Assembly (NCBI GenBank): GCA_900555295.1
Contig: USKN01000131.1
Location: 1 to 5,266 of the forward strand
Origin: an uncultured Eubacteriales bacterium
GTDB taxonomy: Bacteria; Bacillota; Clostridia; UMGS1810
Direction of reading: 5' to 3'
Length of the DNA stretch: 5,266 nucleotides
Part shown: positions 1-4,909 of the stretch, one piece after another
Layout: every line of letters starts with the position of its first letter
Position numbering within the stretch: the stretch's first letter is position 1
The notes under the pieces: model-generated
What the model saw: only the letters and a program-made list of their open reading frames with translations
Databases searched by the model: none
What the model was told of the DNA's origin: nothing
Position numbers and translations under genes: made by a program

Positions 1-36
1 TGATGATGTATATATACAAACTTTTATCCAATCCAT
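1..36 (-). CDS. prmA: Ribosomal protein L11 methyltransferase, N-terminal fragment (partial at window edge)
   Basis: Reading the minus strand from the ATG at 36-34, twelve codons run to the window edge without a stop and give MDWIKVCIYTSS. This resembles the start of Firmicute PrmA proteins, which typically begin with M-x-W, a short hydrophobic beta strand and then a YTT or HTT-like segment. PrmA trimethylates ribosomal protein L11 using S-adenosylmethionine. A good Shine-Dalgarno sequence lies upstream and a plausible promoter precedes it, so this is very probably a real gene start. The methyltransferase domain lies outside the window, so the family call rests on twelve residues and on my memory of the family start. 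Another protein with a similar N-terminus cannot be excluded. Confidence 0.55.
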   Translation of the reverse strand, partial: MDWIKVCIYTSS

Positions 37-44
37 TTTGTAAT

Positions 45-52
45 TTCCTCCC
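45..52 (-). promoter_or_regulatory. Ribosome binding site of the partial prmA-like gene
   Basis: The minus strand reads GGGAGGAA at 52-45, with 10 nt between GGGAGG and the ATG at 36. This is a strong Shine-Dalgarno match and supports reading the edge ORF as a real gene start. Confidence 0.75.
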
Positions 53-67
53 GAGGTTTGTATTTAT

Positions 68-96
68 ATTGTACTATATTTTTAAACAAAACGCAA
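68..96 (-). promoter_or_regulatory. Candidate sigma-A promoter for the prmA-like gene
   Basis: On the minus strand TTGCGT (96-91) and TACAAT (73-68) are separated by exactly 17 bp, placing the start of transcription near 61 and giving a leader of about 25 nt before the ATG at 36. The -10 box is close to consensus and the -35 box is weaker (TTG conserved). The surrounding DNA is very AT-rich, so chance matches are possible. The position upstream of a good RBS favours a real promoter. Confidence 0.5.
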
Positions 97-134
97 TATA
101 TTTAATAAATATTTAATTTTTATTTGAAAAAAAG

Positions 135-163
135 TTGACCCGGTTAAAAAAATATGATATAAT
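135..163 (+). promoter_or_regulatory. Strong extended -10 promoter for tRNA-Gly
   Basis: TTGACC (135-140) and a perfect TATAAT (158-163) are separated by 17 bp. A TGn motif at 155-157 directly precedes the -10, making it an extended -10 promoter. Transcription should begin near 170, leaving about 22 nt of leader for 5' processing before the tRNA at 192. The near-consensus architecture suits a stable RNA gene. Confidence 0.85.
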
Positions 164-191
164 TAATCTGTTAAAACAAAAATTTAAATGT

Positions 192-265
192 GCGGATGTA
201 GTTTAGTGGTAAAACTTCAGCTTCCCAAGCTGATGTTGTGGGTTCGATTCCCATCATCCGCTCCA
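192..265 (+). tRNA. tRNA-Gly(CCC), with encoded CCA
   Basis: A full cloverleaf can be drawn. The acceptor stem is GCGGATG (192-198) with CATCCGC (255-261). The D arm is GTTT/AAAC (201-215). The anticodon stem is TCAGC (217-221) with GCTGA (229-233), around the loop TTCCCAA, so the anticodon is CCC at 224-226. The T arm is GTGGG/CCCAT around TTCGATT. Discriminator T262 is followed by an encoded CCA (263-265); U73 is usual for bacterial tRNA-Gly. This isoacceptor reads GGG and commonly accompanies a UCC isoacceptor that covers the other purine-ending glycine codons. It appears to be a single-gene transcript with its own promoter and terminator. Confidence 0.96.
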
Positions 266-270
266 ACGCA

Positions 271-298
271 AAAAACCGCCTGTATTCGGGCGGTTTTT
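271..298. terminator. Bidirectional intrinsic terminator shared by tRNA-Gly and nagA
   Basis: AAAAACCGCC (271-280) pairs perfectly with GGCGGTTTTT (289-298). The stem can extend inward by a G-U and a G-C pair to a TATT tetraloop. The A-run on the left and T-run on the right make it work in both directions. It lies 6 nt after the tRNA CCA and begins 2 nt beyond the nagA stop codon on the minus strand, so it serves both convergent genes. Confidence 0.9.
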
Positions 299-299
299 A

Positions 300-1370
300 C
301 TATATGTTTTCATAAAAAATTTCTCCGTTTATAACTGTTTTTAAAAGGTTCAGGTTATTGTCGAGCACAATAAAATCCGCGTCATATCCAATCTCTATTT
401 TACCGAGTTGTACACCCAACAGTTCAGCCGGAGTTTCACTTGCCATTTTAAATGCGTCTTTTTCGCAAATACCGAATTTAACCGCACAGCGAACACAATT
501 TAAAAGTGTTGATATGCTTCCGGCAAGCGTGCCGTCCGAAAGGCGTGCGCTGTTGTCTTTGACGGTGATATTTTGCCCGCCGAGATCGTATATGCCGTCG
601 CAAAGACCTGCGGCGCGCATTGAATCGCTTATAAGCACCATTTTATCGGCGCCGAAAATTTTGTATAAAATTCTTATTGCTGATGGGTGAATATGCAAAC
701 CGTCGCAAATTACCTGTGCATATATTCCTCTGTCCGACGCGGCGCCGATTACCGACGGATTTCTGTGGTGCAGGGGAGGCATTGCATTAAATGTGTGTGT
801 AAGGCAAGCGGCACCCGCGTCTATGGCGGCAAGCGCCGTTTCGTAGTCGGCACCCGTGTGGCCGATTGATACGGTACATCCGCATTTTTTAATAAATTCC
901 GCACTTCCCTCAAGCTCGGGGGCAATTGTTACCATTTTAATGTTTTTTAGTTTTTTAAATTCTTCAAGGTTGGGGTTTTGAATAAATTTACCGTTTTGCG
1001 CGCCTTTAAATTCTTTGGATATAAACGGTCCCTCCAAATGAAACCCCAAAATCTTTGCGCCTTTTAATCCCGTTATGTCGGAAGCGGTAATTTTTTTCAG
1101 CACGTCCATACTTGCCGTCATAGTTGTGGGAAGATATGATGTAACACCTTCATTTGCGTAGTATGACGGCATATCATAAAGTTTACCGTCCATAGTATCC
1201 GCACCCATACAGCCGTGGGTGTGAATATCTATAAGCCCGGCATATACTTTACTGCCTTTGAGGTCTGTTCCGTTTTCGCTTGTTTTGCTAAAACTCAGAA
1301 ACTTTCCGTTTTCAACCGTTATGTCCGTAATAACGCCGTCAATTAATGCGTTTTTGTAAATCTTTTTCAT
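300..1370 (-). CDS. nagA: N-acetylglucosamine-6-phosphate deacetylase
   Basis: This 356-residue cytoplasmic enzyme of the amidohydrolase superfamily hydrolyses GlcNAc-6-phosphate to glucosamine-6-phosphate and acetate, supplying the substrate of NagB encoded divergently. Visible family motifs are HTHG at 50-53, HLEGPF at 111-116 (Glu113 is the expected metal ligand), GHT with His171, THTFNAM at 191-197 (His192 metal ligand), the substrate-loop HHRNPS at 201-206, DGLHIH at 223-228, and SDS with the catalytic Asp249. All expected catalytic and metal residues are present. At 356 residues it is slightly shorter than the usual 380 or so. The ATG at 1370-1368 follows a strong GAGGAGGAA sequence (1384-1376) inside the end of the upstream regulator gene. 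The regulator's TAA and this ATG share one base (TAATG), indicating co-transcription and probable translational coupling. It ends at the shared terminator. Confidence 0.95.
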   Translation of the reverse strand: MKKIYKNALIDGVITDITVENGKFLSFSKTSENGTDLKGSKVYAGLIDIHTHGCMGADTMDGKLYDMPSYYANEGVTSYLPTTMTASMDVLKKITASDITGLKGAKILGFHLEGPFISKEFKGAQNGKFIQNPNLEEFKKLKNIKMVTIAPELEGSAEFIKKCGCTVSIGHTGADYETALAAIDAGAACLTHTFNAMPPLHHRNPSVIGAASDRGIYAQVICDGLHIHPSAIRILYKIFGADKMVLISDSMRAAGLCDGIYDLGGQNITVKDNSARLSDGTLAGSISTLLNCVRCAVKFGICEKDAFKMASETPAELLGVQLGKIEIGYDADFIVLDNNLNLLKTVINGEIFYENI

Positions 1371-2266
1371 TATGTTTCCTCCTCTTTAATGGGTAATATT
1401 GCCTGAATTGATGCCGAATACTGTGTTGGCGACATACCCGTAACTTTTTTAAACTGCCGTGAAAAATAGTGAATGTTGGAGTAGCCCAAAATTTCGGAAA
1501 TTTGCGTTATGTTGTAGTTGTTCTCGCGCAGATATTGCTTTGCCGTTTCAACTTTGAGATTTATAAAGTATTCAATTGCACTCATACCAAAATTTTCGTT
1601 AAAAATGTTTGTTATTGTGGTTTTGTTTGAATTACTGAATTTTACAAGCTTTGCAATTGAAATGTTTTGGGATATATTGTCTTGCATATATGTTACAAGC
1701 TTTGTAAGCAATAAGTTTGATTGGTTAACCGCAATTTGGGGTTTTTGACCGTTCTGAACGGGGTTTCTTAAATATGATATTAAAAGCTCGCATATATATT
1801 GGCGCAATAATTGCTGTGCCCCTATAGGACAGTCACTTTTGCGTGTAAGTTTGTATGTGAGCGGGTCGTTAAGAGGGGTTGAAAAAGCATTGGTGTACTC
1901 CGATACAATTTTAGAAATTATATTTTTTTGCCATTGACCGACTTTTAAAATTCGATTTTCAAAAAAACTCATAGCCTTTGAATTGCACTCAAACGTTACA
2001 ATTGCAATAATGGGCGCAACAACACCGTTGGAGCAAATGTTGTGCCATTCGTTCGGCTTGTGAAATATTATTTCACCTTGGTGCAGCGTAAATTCTCTGT
2101 TATCTGCAGTAATTGTTGCCTCACCCTTATCGGCATAAACAATTTCCCAAAAATTGTGGCGCTCCCCCGTAAATTTATATGTCTTTGAAAACTCAAAATA
2201 GTGAACTGTATACAATTTGCTTACAACAATGTCGTTTTTAAGTTTAGATCCGACAAAGTCCTCCAT
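1370..2266 (-). CDS. AraC-family transcriptional regulator with N-terminal cupin sensor
   Basis: The 298-residue protein has the usual AraC/XylS length. Residues about 20-90 form a cupin-type sensor domain (HNFWEIVY at 38-44, turns near G48 and G64, PNEWH at 71-75). Residues about 200-285 are the DNA-binding domain: a first helix-turn-helix at about 202-222, and a second at about 251-272 followed by the family signature around GYSNIHYFSRQFKK and GMSPTQYS. The longer reading from 2347 is not used because its extra codons contain the -10 box of the gene's own promoter. The ATG at 2266 has an AGGGG sequence 9 nt upstream and about 19 nt of leader. Being in an operon with nagA and divergent from nagB suggests that it senses an amino sugar or its phosphate and controls both units. 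That role is inferred from position. Nag genes are more often controlled by GntR-type NagR or ROK-type NagC regulators. Confidence 0.9.
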   Translation of the reverse strand: MEDFVGSKLKNDIVVSKLYTVHYFEFSKTYKFTGERHNFWEIVYADKGEATITADNREFTLHQGEIIFHKPNEWHNICSNGVVAPIIAIVTFECNSKAMSFFENRILKVGQWQKNIISKIVSEYTNAFSTPLNDPLTYKLTRKSDCPIGAQQLLRQYICELLISYLRNPVQNGQKPQIAVNQSNLLLTKLVTYMQDNISQNISIAKLVKFSNSNKTTITNIFNENFGMSAIEYFINLKVETAKQYLRENNYNITQISEILGYSNIHYFSRQFKKVTGMSPTQYSASIQAILPIKEEET

Positions 2267-2275
2267 AAATACACA

Positions 2276-2280
2276 CCCCT
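2276..2280 (-). promoter_or_regulatory. Ribosome binding site that fixes the AraC-family start
   Basis: The minus strand reads AGGGG at 2280-2276, 9 nt upstream of the ATG at 2266. The in-frame ATGs further upstream (2347 and 2293) have no comparable sequence and lie upstream of, or within, the -10 box, so this RBS decides the start. Confidence 0.65.
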
Positions 2281-2291
2281 TTTCACTATAC

Positions 2292-2320
2292 ATTATATCA
2301 GAAAAGAAGTCAAAAATCAA
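2292..2320 (-). promoter_or_regulatory. Extended -10 promoter for the AraC regulator-nagA operon
   Basis: On the minus strand TTGATT (2320-2315) and TATAAT (2297-2292) are 17 bp apart, and TGA directly precedes the -10 as an extended element. Transcription would start near 2285, just upstream of the AGGGG RBS. The direct repeat nearer this promoter begins 12 bp upstream of its -35, so autoregulation is possible. Confidence 0.75.
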
Positions 2321-2332
2321 TATTATTTGTGT

Positions 2333-2364
2333 TATTGTGAAAAACAAAATTACTATTGTGCAAA
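2333..2364 (+). promoter_or_regulatory. Candidate AraC-type operator: two direct repeats 21 bp apart
   Basis: TATTGTGnAAA occurs at 2333-2343 and again at 2354-2364, a period of exactly 21 bp or two helical turns, so both copies face the same side of the DNA. AraC-family proteins carry two helix-turn-helix units and typically bind tandem direct repeats with about this period. Further TTGTG cores lie at 2327 and 2370. The right-hand repeat ends where the -35 of the plus-strand promoter should be, which fits activation of a promoter that lacks a good -35. Binding by the neighbouring regulator is inference. Confidence 0.55.
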
Positions 2365-2385
2365 TATTTTTGTGCCTTCAGGATA

Positions 2386-2391
2386 TATAAT
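2386..2391 (+). promoter_or_regulatory. -10 element of the nagB-kinase fusion promoter (poor -35)
   Basis: TATAAT at 2386-2391 is a perfect -10 box, but the 16-18 bp spacing positions upstream hold only AT-rich sequence with no resemblance to TTGACA. A start near 2398 would give an untranslated leader of about 82 nt that contains the Shine-Dalgarno sequence and the hairpin. The missing -35 together with the adjacent direct repeats suggests an activator-dependent promoter. Confidence 0.5.
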
Positions 2392-2416
2392 TATTTTAGA
2401 CAATAGAATGCCGAAA

Positions 2417-2423
2417 GGAGGAG
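2417..2423 (+). promoter_or_regulatory. Strong Shine-Dalgarno sequence displaced from its start codon
   Basis: AAAGGAGGAG contains GGAGGAG at 2417-2423, the best Shine-Dalgarno match in this leader, yet the ATG of the fusion gene is at 2480. In linear sequence 58 nt separate GGAGG from the ATG. An in-frame TAA at 2429 prevents a nearer in-frame start except non-standard codons. The hairpin at 2426-2468 lies between them and would shorten the effective distance to about 15 nt. Confidence 0.5.
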
Positions 2424-2425
2424 AA

Positions 2426-2468
2426 GTATAATACAATTATCTGCAGAATGATGATAATTATATTATAC
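2426..2468 (+). repeat. 16-bp inverted repeat (hairpin) in the fusion-gene leader
   Basis: The left arm (2426-2441, beginning GTATAATAC) and right arm (2453-2468, ending TATTATAC) pair over 16 positions with a single C-A mismatch, around the 11-nt loop TGCAGAATGAT. The hairpin starts 2 nt after the Shine-Dalgarno sequence and ends 11 nt before the ATG. It has no following T-run, so it is not an ordinary terminator. It may be an RNA structure that affects translation, or a dyad operator for another regulator. The left arm also contains a TATAAT, but no -35 lies at the right distance. Confidence 0.75.
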
Positions 2469-2479
2469 GAGAAATATAT

Positions 2480-4081
2480 ATGCGTTTAATACTTTGTGAA
2501 AACTACAATGAGGTTTCAAAAGCGGCGGCAAAAATTATGGCAAGCCAGCTTATTTTAAAACCTGCAAGCGTTATTGGTCTTGCCACGGGCTCAACACCGC
2601 TGGGAATGTATAAAATTTTAGCCGAAATGAACCAAAAAGGTGATATTGACTTCTCGGAGGTTACGTCATTTAATCTTGACGAGTACTATCCTCTCGACGC
2701 GTCAAATGAGAGAAGTTATAGATATTTTATGAACGAAAATCTGTTTTCAAAAGTAAATATTAATATTAAAAACACTCACGTTCCCTGCGGTACTGCCCCA
2801 AACCCCGAAAAGGAATGTGACGATTACGAAAAATTAATTAAAGCAAGCGGCGGAATTGATATACAGGTGCTTGGTATAGGACAAAACGGGCATATAGGTT
2901 TTAACGAACCCGGTGCAAGTCTTAATTCACGCACACACCTTACTGACCTTACAAAGAATACAATAACCGCCAATTCGCGTTTTTTTGAAAGTGAGGACGA
3001 TGTTCCCCGTCAAGCACTTACAATGGGAATAGGAACTATTTTAAATGCCCAAAAAATTATTTTGCTTGCAAGCGGAGCAAACAAGCATCGTGTGGTGAAC
3101 GAACTGCTAAACGGAGGTATTAATACCGATATACCTGCGTCAATGCTCAAACTTCACCCCGATGTTGTACTCATATGCGACCGCGACGCATATTCAAGTG
3201 AAAGAATAGGCATTGATTTGGGCGGAACGGAAATTAAATTCGGCGTAATGGACGACAAAAACGAACTTGTGTACAAAGACAGCATAAAAACCGACTGTTC
3301 GAATAGTGACGCACTGATTACATCAATAGTTGAAAAGTGCAACGAAATCAAGAAAAAATTTCGTATAACCGGAGTAGGTGTGGGTACACCCGGTATTATT
3401 CGAGATAATATGGTTACGGCTGTAAACCTCCCGTTTAAAAATATAAATCTTGAAAAACGCTTGTCAAATGAACTTAATTTGCCGGTAAACGTATGCAACG
3501 ATGCAAATTGTGCCGCACTCGGCGAAGCACTATGCGGAAGCGGCAAAGAGGTTAAAAACTTGGTTATGGTAACTCTCGGCACGGGCATAGGCGGAGGAAT
3601 AATTTCCGACAATAAGATATATCAAGGCAAAGGCAGTGCGGGCGAAATCGGACACATATGCATTGAAATGGGCGGCAGAGAGTGCAGCTGCGGACACCGC
3701 GGCTGTTGGGAGCAATACGCGTCGGTAAGCGCACTTGTAAAAAGTGCAATAAATGCTTGCAAAGACAATCCCAACAGTCTGCTTGCCAAAAAATATGCGG
3801 AGAATGGCAAAATGAACGGCAAAATATTTTTTGATGCATTAAACGGCGGATGTGCTGCCGCAAATGAAGTTTTTAACAGTTATCTTGATTTTCTTGCCGC
3901 AGGAATTAACAGCTTAATCTATATTTTTGATCCCGATATGATTGTATTGTCCGGAGGTATTACAAATGCCGGCAACGCGCTCTTAAAACCGCTTTGTAAG
4001 CGTGTTGGGACGGATATTCCCATAAAAATCTCGTCACTTAAAAGCGATGCGGGTATTGTGGGAGCTGCAATGCTTGTTTAA
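2480..4081 (+). CDS. Bifunctional glucosamine-6-phosphate deaminase / ROK-family sugar kinase fusion
   Basis: The 533-residue protein joins two complete enzymes. Residues 1-240 are NagB, which converts glucosamine-6-phosphate to fructose-6-phosphate and ammonia. Motifs are GLATGSTP (33-40), SFNLDEYY (63-70, Asp67 the expected proton acceptor), GIGQNGHIGFNEP (132-144, His138 and Glu143 catalytic) and ALTMGI (179-184). Length and the Asn136 variant match Bacillus-type NagB. Residues 242-533 are a ROK kinase: the phosphate loop IGIDLGGT (243-250), GVGTPG (300-305), catalytic Asp341 in NDAN, LGTGIGGG (366-373), GEIGH (388-392) and a zinc site of His392 with Cys402, Cys404 and Cys409, then VLSGG (489-493). 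Only a few residues join the halves, and no start codon exists at the junction. The kinase substrate is not readable; GlcNAc, glucosamine or glucose are candidates, with an amino sugar favoured by context. The ATG at 2480 aligns with the NagB N-terminus, but only a weak GAG (2469-2471) stands at normal RBS distance. Confidence 0.93.
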   Translation: MRLILCENYNEVSKAAAKIMASQLILKPASVIGLATGSTPLGMYKILAEMNQKGDIDFSEVTSFNLDEYYPLDASNERSYRYFMNENLFSKVNINIKNTHVPCGTAPNPEKECDDYEKLIKASGGIDIQVLGIGQNGHIGFNEPGASLNSRTHLTDLTKNTITANSRFFESEDDVPRQALTMGIGTILNAQKIILLASGANKHRVVNELLNGGINTDIPASMLKLHPDVVLICDRDAYSSERIGIDLGGTEIKFGVMDDKNELVYKDSIKTDCSNSDALITSIVEKCNEIKKKFRITGVGVGTPGIIRDNMVTAVNLPFKNINLEKRLSNELNLPVNVCNDANCAALGEALCGSGKEVKNLVMVTLGTGIGGGIISDNKIYQGKGSAGEIGHICIEMGGRECSCGHRGCWEQYASVSALVKSAINACKDNPNSLLAKKYAENGKMNGKIFFDALNGGCAAANEVFNSYLDFLAAGINSLIYIFDPDMIVLSGGITNAGNALLKPLCKRVGTDIPIKISSLKSDAGIVGAAMLV

Positions 4082-4117
4082 AATTTTAAAAATGTAAAAT
4101 AAAATGCAAAAAAAAAT

Positions 4118-4146
4118 TTGACAATACAAAAAAAATGTGCTATAAT
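4118..4146 (+). promoter_or_regulatory. Consensus promoter of the rplU-prp-rpmA operon
   Basis: TTGACA (4118-4123) and TATAAT (4141-4146) are both perfect and exactly 17 bp apart, with TGC just before the -10 as an extended element. Transcription should begin near 4153. Such a strong promoter fits ribosomal protein genes and begins 36 bp after the stop codon of the fusion gene. Confidence 0.93.
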
Positions 4147-4152
4147 ATCACA

Positions 4153-4248
4153 GTAACCGCGCAGAAACGGTTTGTAAATTTAAAAAATACATAAAATTTT
4201 TTTAAATACCGTATTTTGGCGAGATTGGATGAGGGAGGTGCTTTTATT
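4153..4248 (+). ncRNA. Probable L21 leader (rplU 5' untranslated region)
   Basis: About 95 nt lie between the predicted transcription start and the rplU ATG. The leader opens with a hairpin, AACCG (4155-4159) with CGGTT (4168-4172) around the loop CGCAGAAA. A 10-bp A-U stem follows (4178-4187 with 4198-4207). A purine-rich stretch, GGCGAGATTGGATGAGGGAGGTG (4218-4240), leads into the RBS. Structured leaders upstream of rplU are known in low-GC Gram-positives as the L21 leader family and are thought to mediate autoregulation by L21. The assignment rests on position, length and the AACCGC...CAG hairpin; a covariance-model search was not possible here. Confidence 0.55.
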
Positions 4249-4557
4249 ATGTATGCAATAATCGAAACAGGCGGTAAGCAGTATAAAGTATCGGAAGGCG
4301 ATGTTCTTTTTATTGAAAAAATCGATACAGAAGCAGGCGAAACCGTTAAATTTGATAAGGTTCTTGCAGTAGGCGGAGATAAAACCGTTATCGGTACACC
4401 TACAGTTGACGGCGCAAGTGTTGACGCTAAAGTTGCAGAACACGGCAAAGCTAAAAAAGTTATTGTTTTTAAGTATAAACCTAAAAAAGGTTATAAAAAG
4501 AAACAAGGACACAGACAGCCGTATACAAAGGTTGTTATTGAAAAAATCAATGCGTAA
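4249..4557 (+). CDS. rplU: Large ribosomal subunit protein L21 (bL21)
   Basis: This 102-residue protein is the normal bL21 length. It opens with the characteristic MYAIIETGGKQYKV and ends with the conserved basic block KYKPKKGYKKKQGHRQPYT (about residues 75-93), which contacts 23S rRNA. L21 is a component of the 50S subunit. GGGAGGTG (4233-4240) is 8 nt upstream of the ATG at 4249; a TTG further upstream in frame (4216) lies before this RBS and is not used. It is the first gene of an operon with prp (17 nt gap) and rpmA. Confidence 0.98.
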   Translation: MYAIIETGGKQYKVSEGDVLFIEKIDTEAGETVKFDKVLAVGGDKTVIGTPTVDGASVDAKVAEHGKAKKVIVFKYKPKKGYKKKQGHRQPYTKVVIEKINA

Positions 4558-4574
4558 AACAAGGTTTGTAAATT

Positions 4575-4907
4575 ATGAACAATATTAGTGTTTTTCGTGA
4601 TTTGAGCGGCAATATCTGTAAAATGGAGCTTAAAGGGCATACGTGTTATGCGCCGGAGGGCAGCGATATTGTTTGCGCATCAATATCATCGGCGGTGTTT
4701 TCGGCACTTAACGGCATAGAAAATATAGTCGGTGTAAAATTTGGGTATGAGCAGGACGACGGATATTTGTTGTTTGTTTTACCCAATGAAATAGAAAGTA
4801 AAAAAAGACAAAACATAAATGTATTGCTTGAATCAATGCTGTTGTTTTTAAAAGAACTTCAAAAGCAATATCCAAGCAATGTACAAATAGCCGAATTGGA
4901 GGTGTAA
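4575..4907 (+). CDS. prp: Ribosomal-processing cysteine protease Prp
   Basis: This 110-residue protein (YsxB/DUF464 family) lies between rplU and rpmA, the standard place for Prp in Firmicutes. Prp cleaves the N-terminal extension of ribosomal protein L27, an essential step in Staphylococcus aureus. The catalytic pair is His22 in GHT and Cys34 in DIVCAS, at the same spacing and numbering as in the S. aureus enzyme. The residue after His22 is Thr, where I recall Ala being usual. The RBS is weak (AAGG at 4561-4564, 10 nt before the ATG), which fits a protease needed in much smaller amounts than its ribosomal neighbours. Its substrate is encoded directly downstream. Only 2 nt separate its stop codon from the rpmA ATG. 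Confidence 0.95.
   Translation: MNNISVFRDLSGNICKMELKGHTCYAPEGSDIVCASISSAVFSALNGIENIVGVKFGYEQDDGYLLFVLPNEIESKKRQNINVLLESMLLFLKELQKQYPSNVQIAELEV
4898..4904 (+). promoter_or_regulatory. rpmA ribosome binding site inside the end of prp
   Basis: GGAGGTG at 4898-4904 lies in the last codons of prp, with GGAGG 7 nt before the rpmA ATG at 4910. It is much stronger than the prp RBS, so L27 can be made in excess over its protease from the same transcript. Confidence 0.85.
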
Positions 4908-4909
4908 TT

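Noticed and set aside
2292..2313. TTGACT at 2313-2308 as the -35 of the AraC regulator promoter
   Set aside because: Only 10 bp separate it from the TATAAT; TTGATT at 2320-2315 has the correct 17-bp spacing.
2267..2347. N-terminal extension of the AraC-family protein from the ATG at 2347
   Set aside because: The extension codons overlap the -35 and -10 of the gene's own promoter, have no RBS, and add a segment not typical of the family. The ATG at 2266 has an RBS and a suitable leader.
2408..2431. Seven-codon reading frame MPKGGEV upstream of the hairpin
   Set aside because: It has no RBS, and its codons are the Shine-Dalgarno sequence itself; most likely chance.
2441..2479. CTG at 2441 as an alternative in-frame start of the fusion protein, 13 codons upstream
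   Set aside because: CTG starts are rare, GGAGG is 19 nt away, and the residues added do not match NagB, whose homologues begin at the ATG at 2480.
2448..2489. Small ORF of 13 codons (start MMIIILYEK) beginning in the hairpin loop and overlapping the fusion-gene start
   Set aside because: The Shine-Dalgarno at 2417-2423 is about 24 nt away, the ATG sits in the hairpin loop, and the peptide has no recognisable character. A leader peptide remains possible but unsupported.
3190..3215. The NagB-ROK junction as a sequencing or assembly artefact
   Set aside because: The frame is continuous, both domains are complete, codon use does not change, and no residual start codon or RBS is seen. Raw-read confirmation is still listed under the finding.
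3154..3863. Open frames on the minus strand opposite the kinase half (3154-3612, 3530-3715, 3564-3863)
   Set aside because: They overlap a strongly conserved gene, lack RBS and recognisable domains, and are antisense shadows.
4216..4248. TTG start at 4216 giving L21 an 11-residue N-terminal extension
   Set aside because: The RBS lies inside this stretch, and the bL21 family begins with MYAII at 4249.
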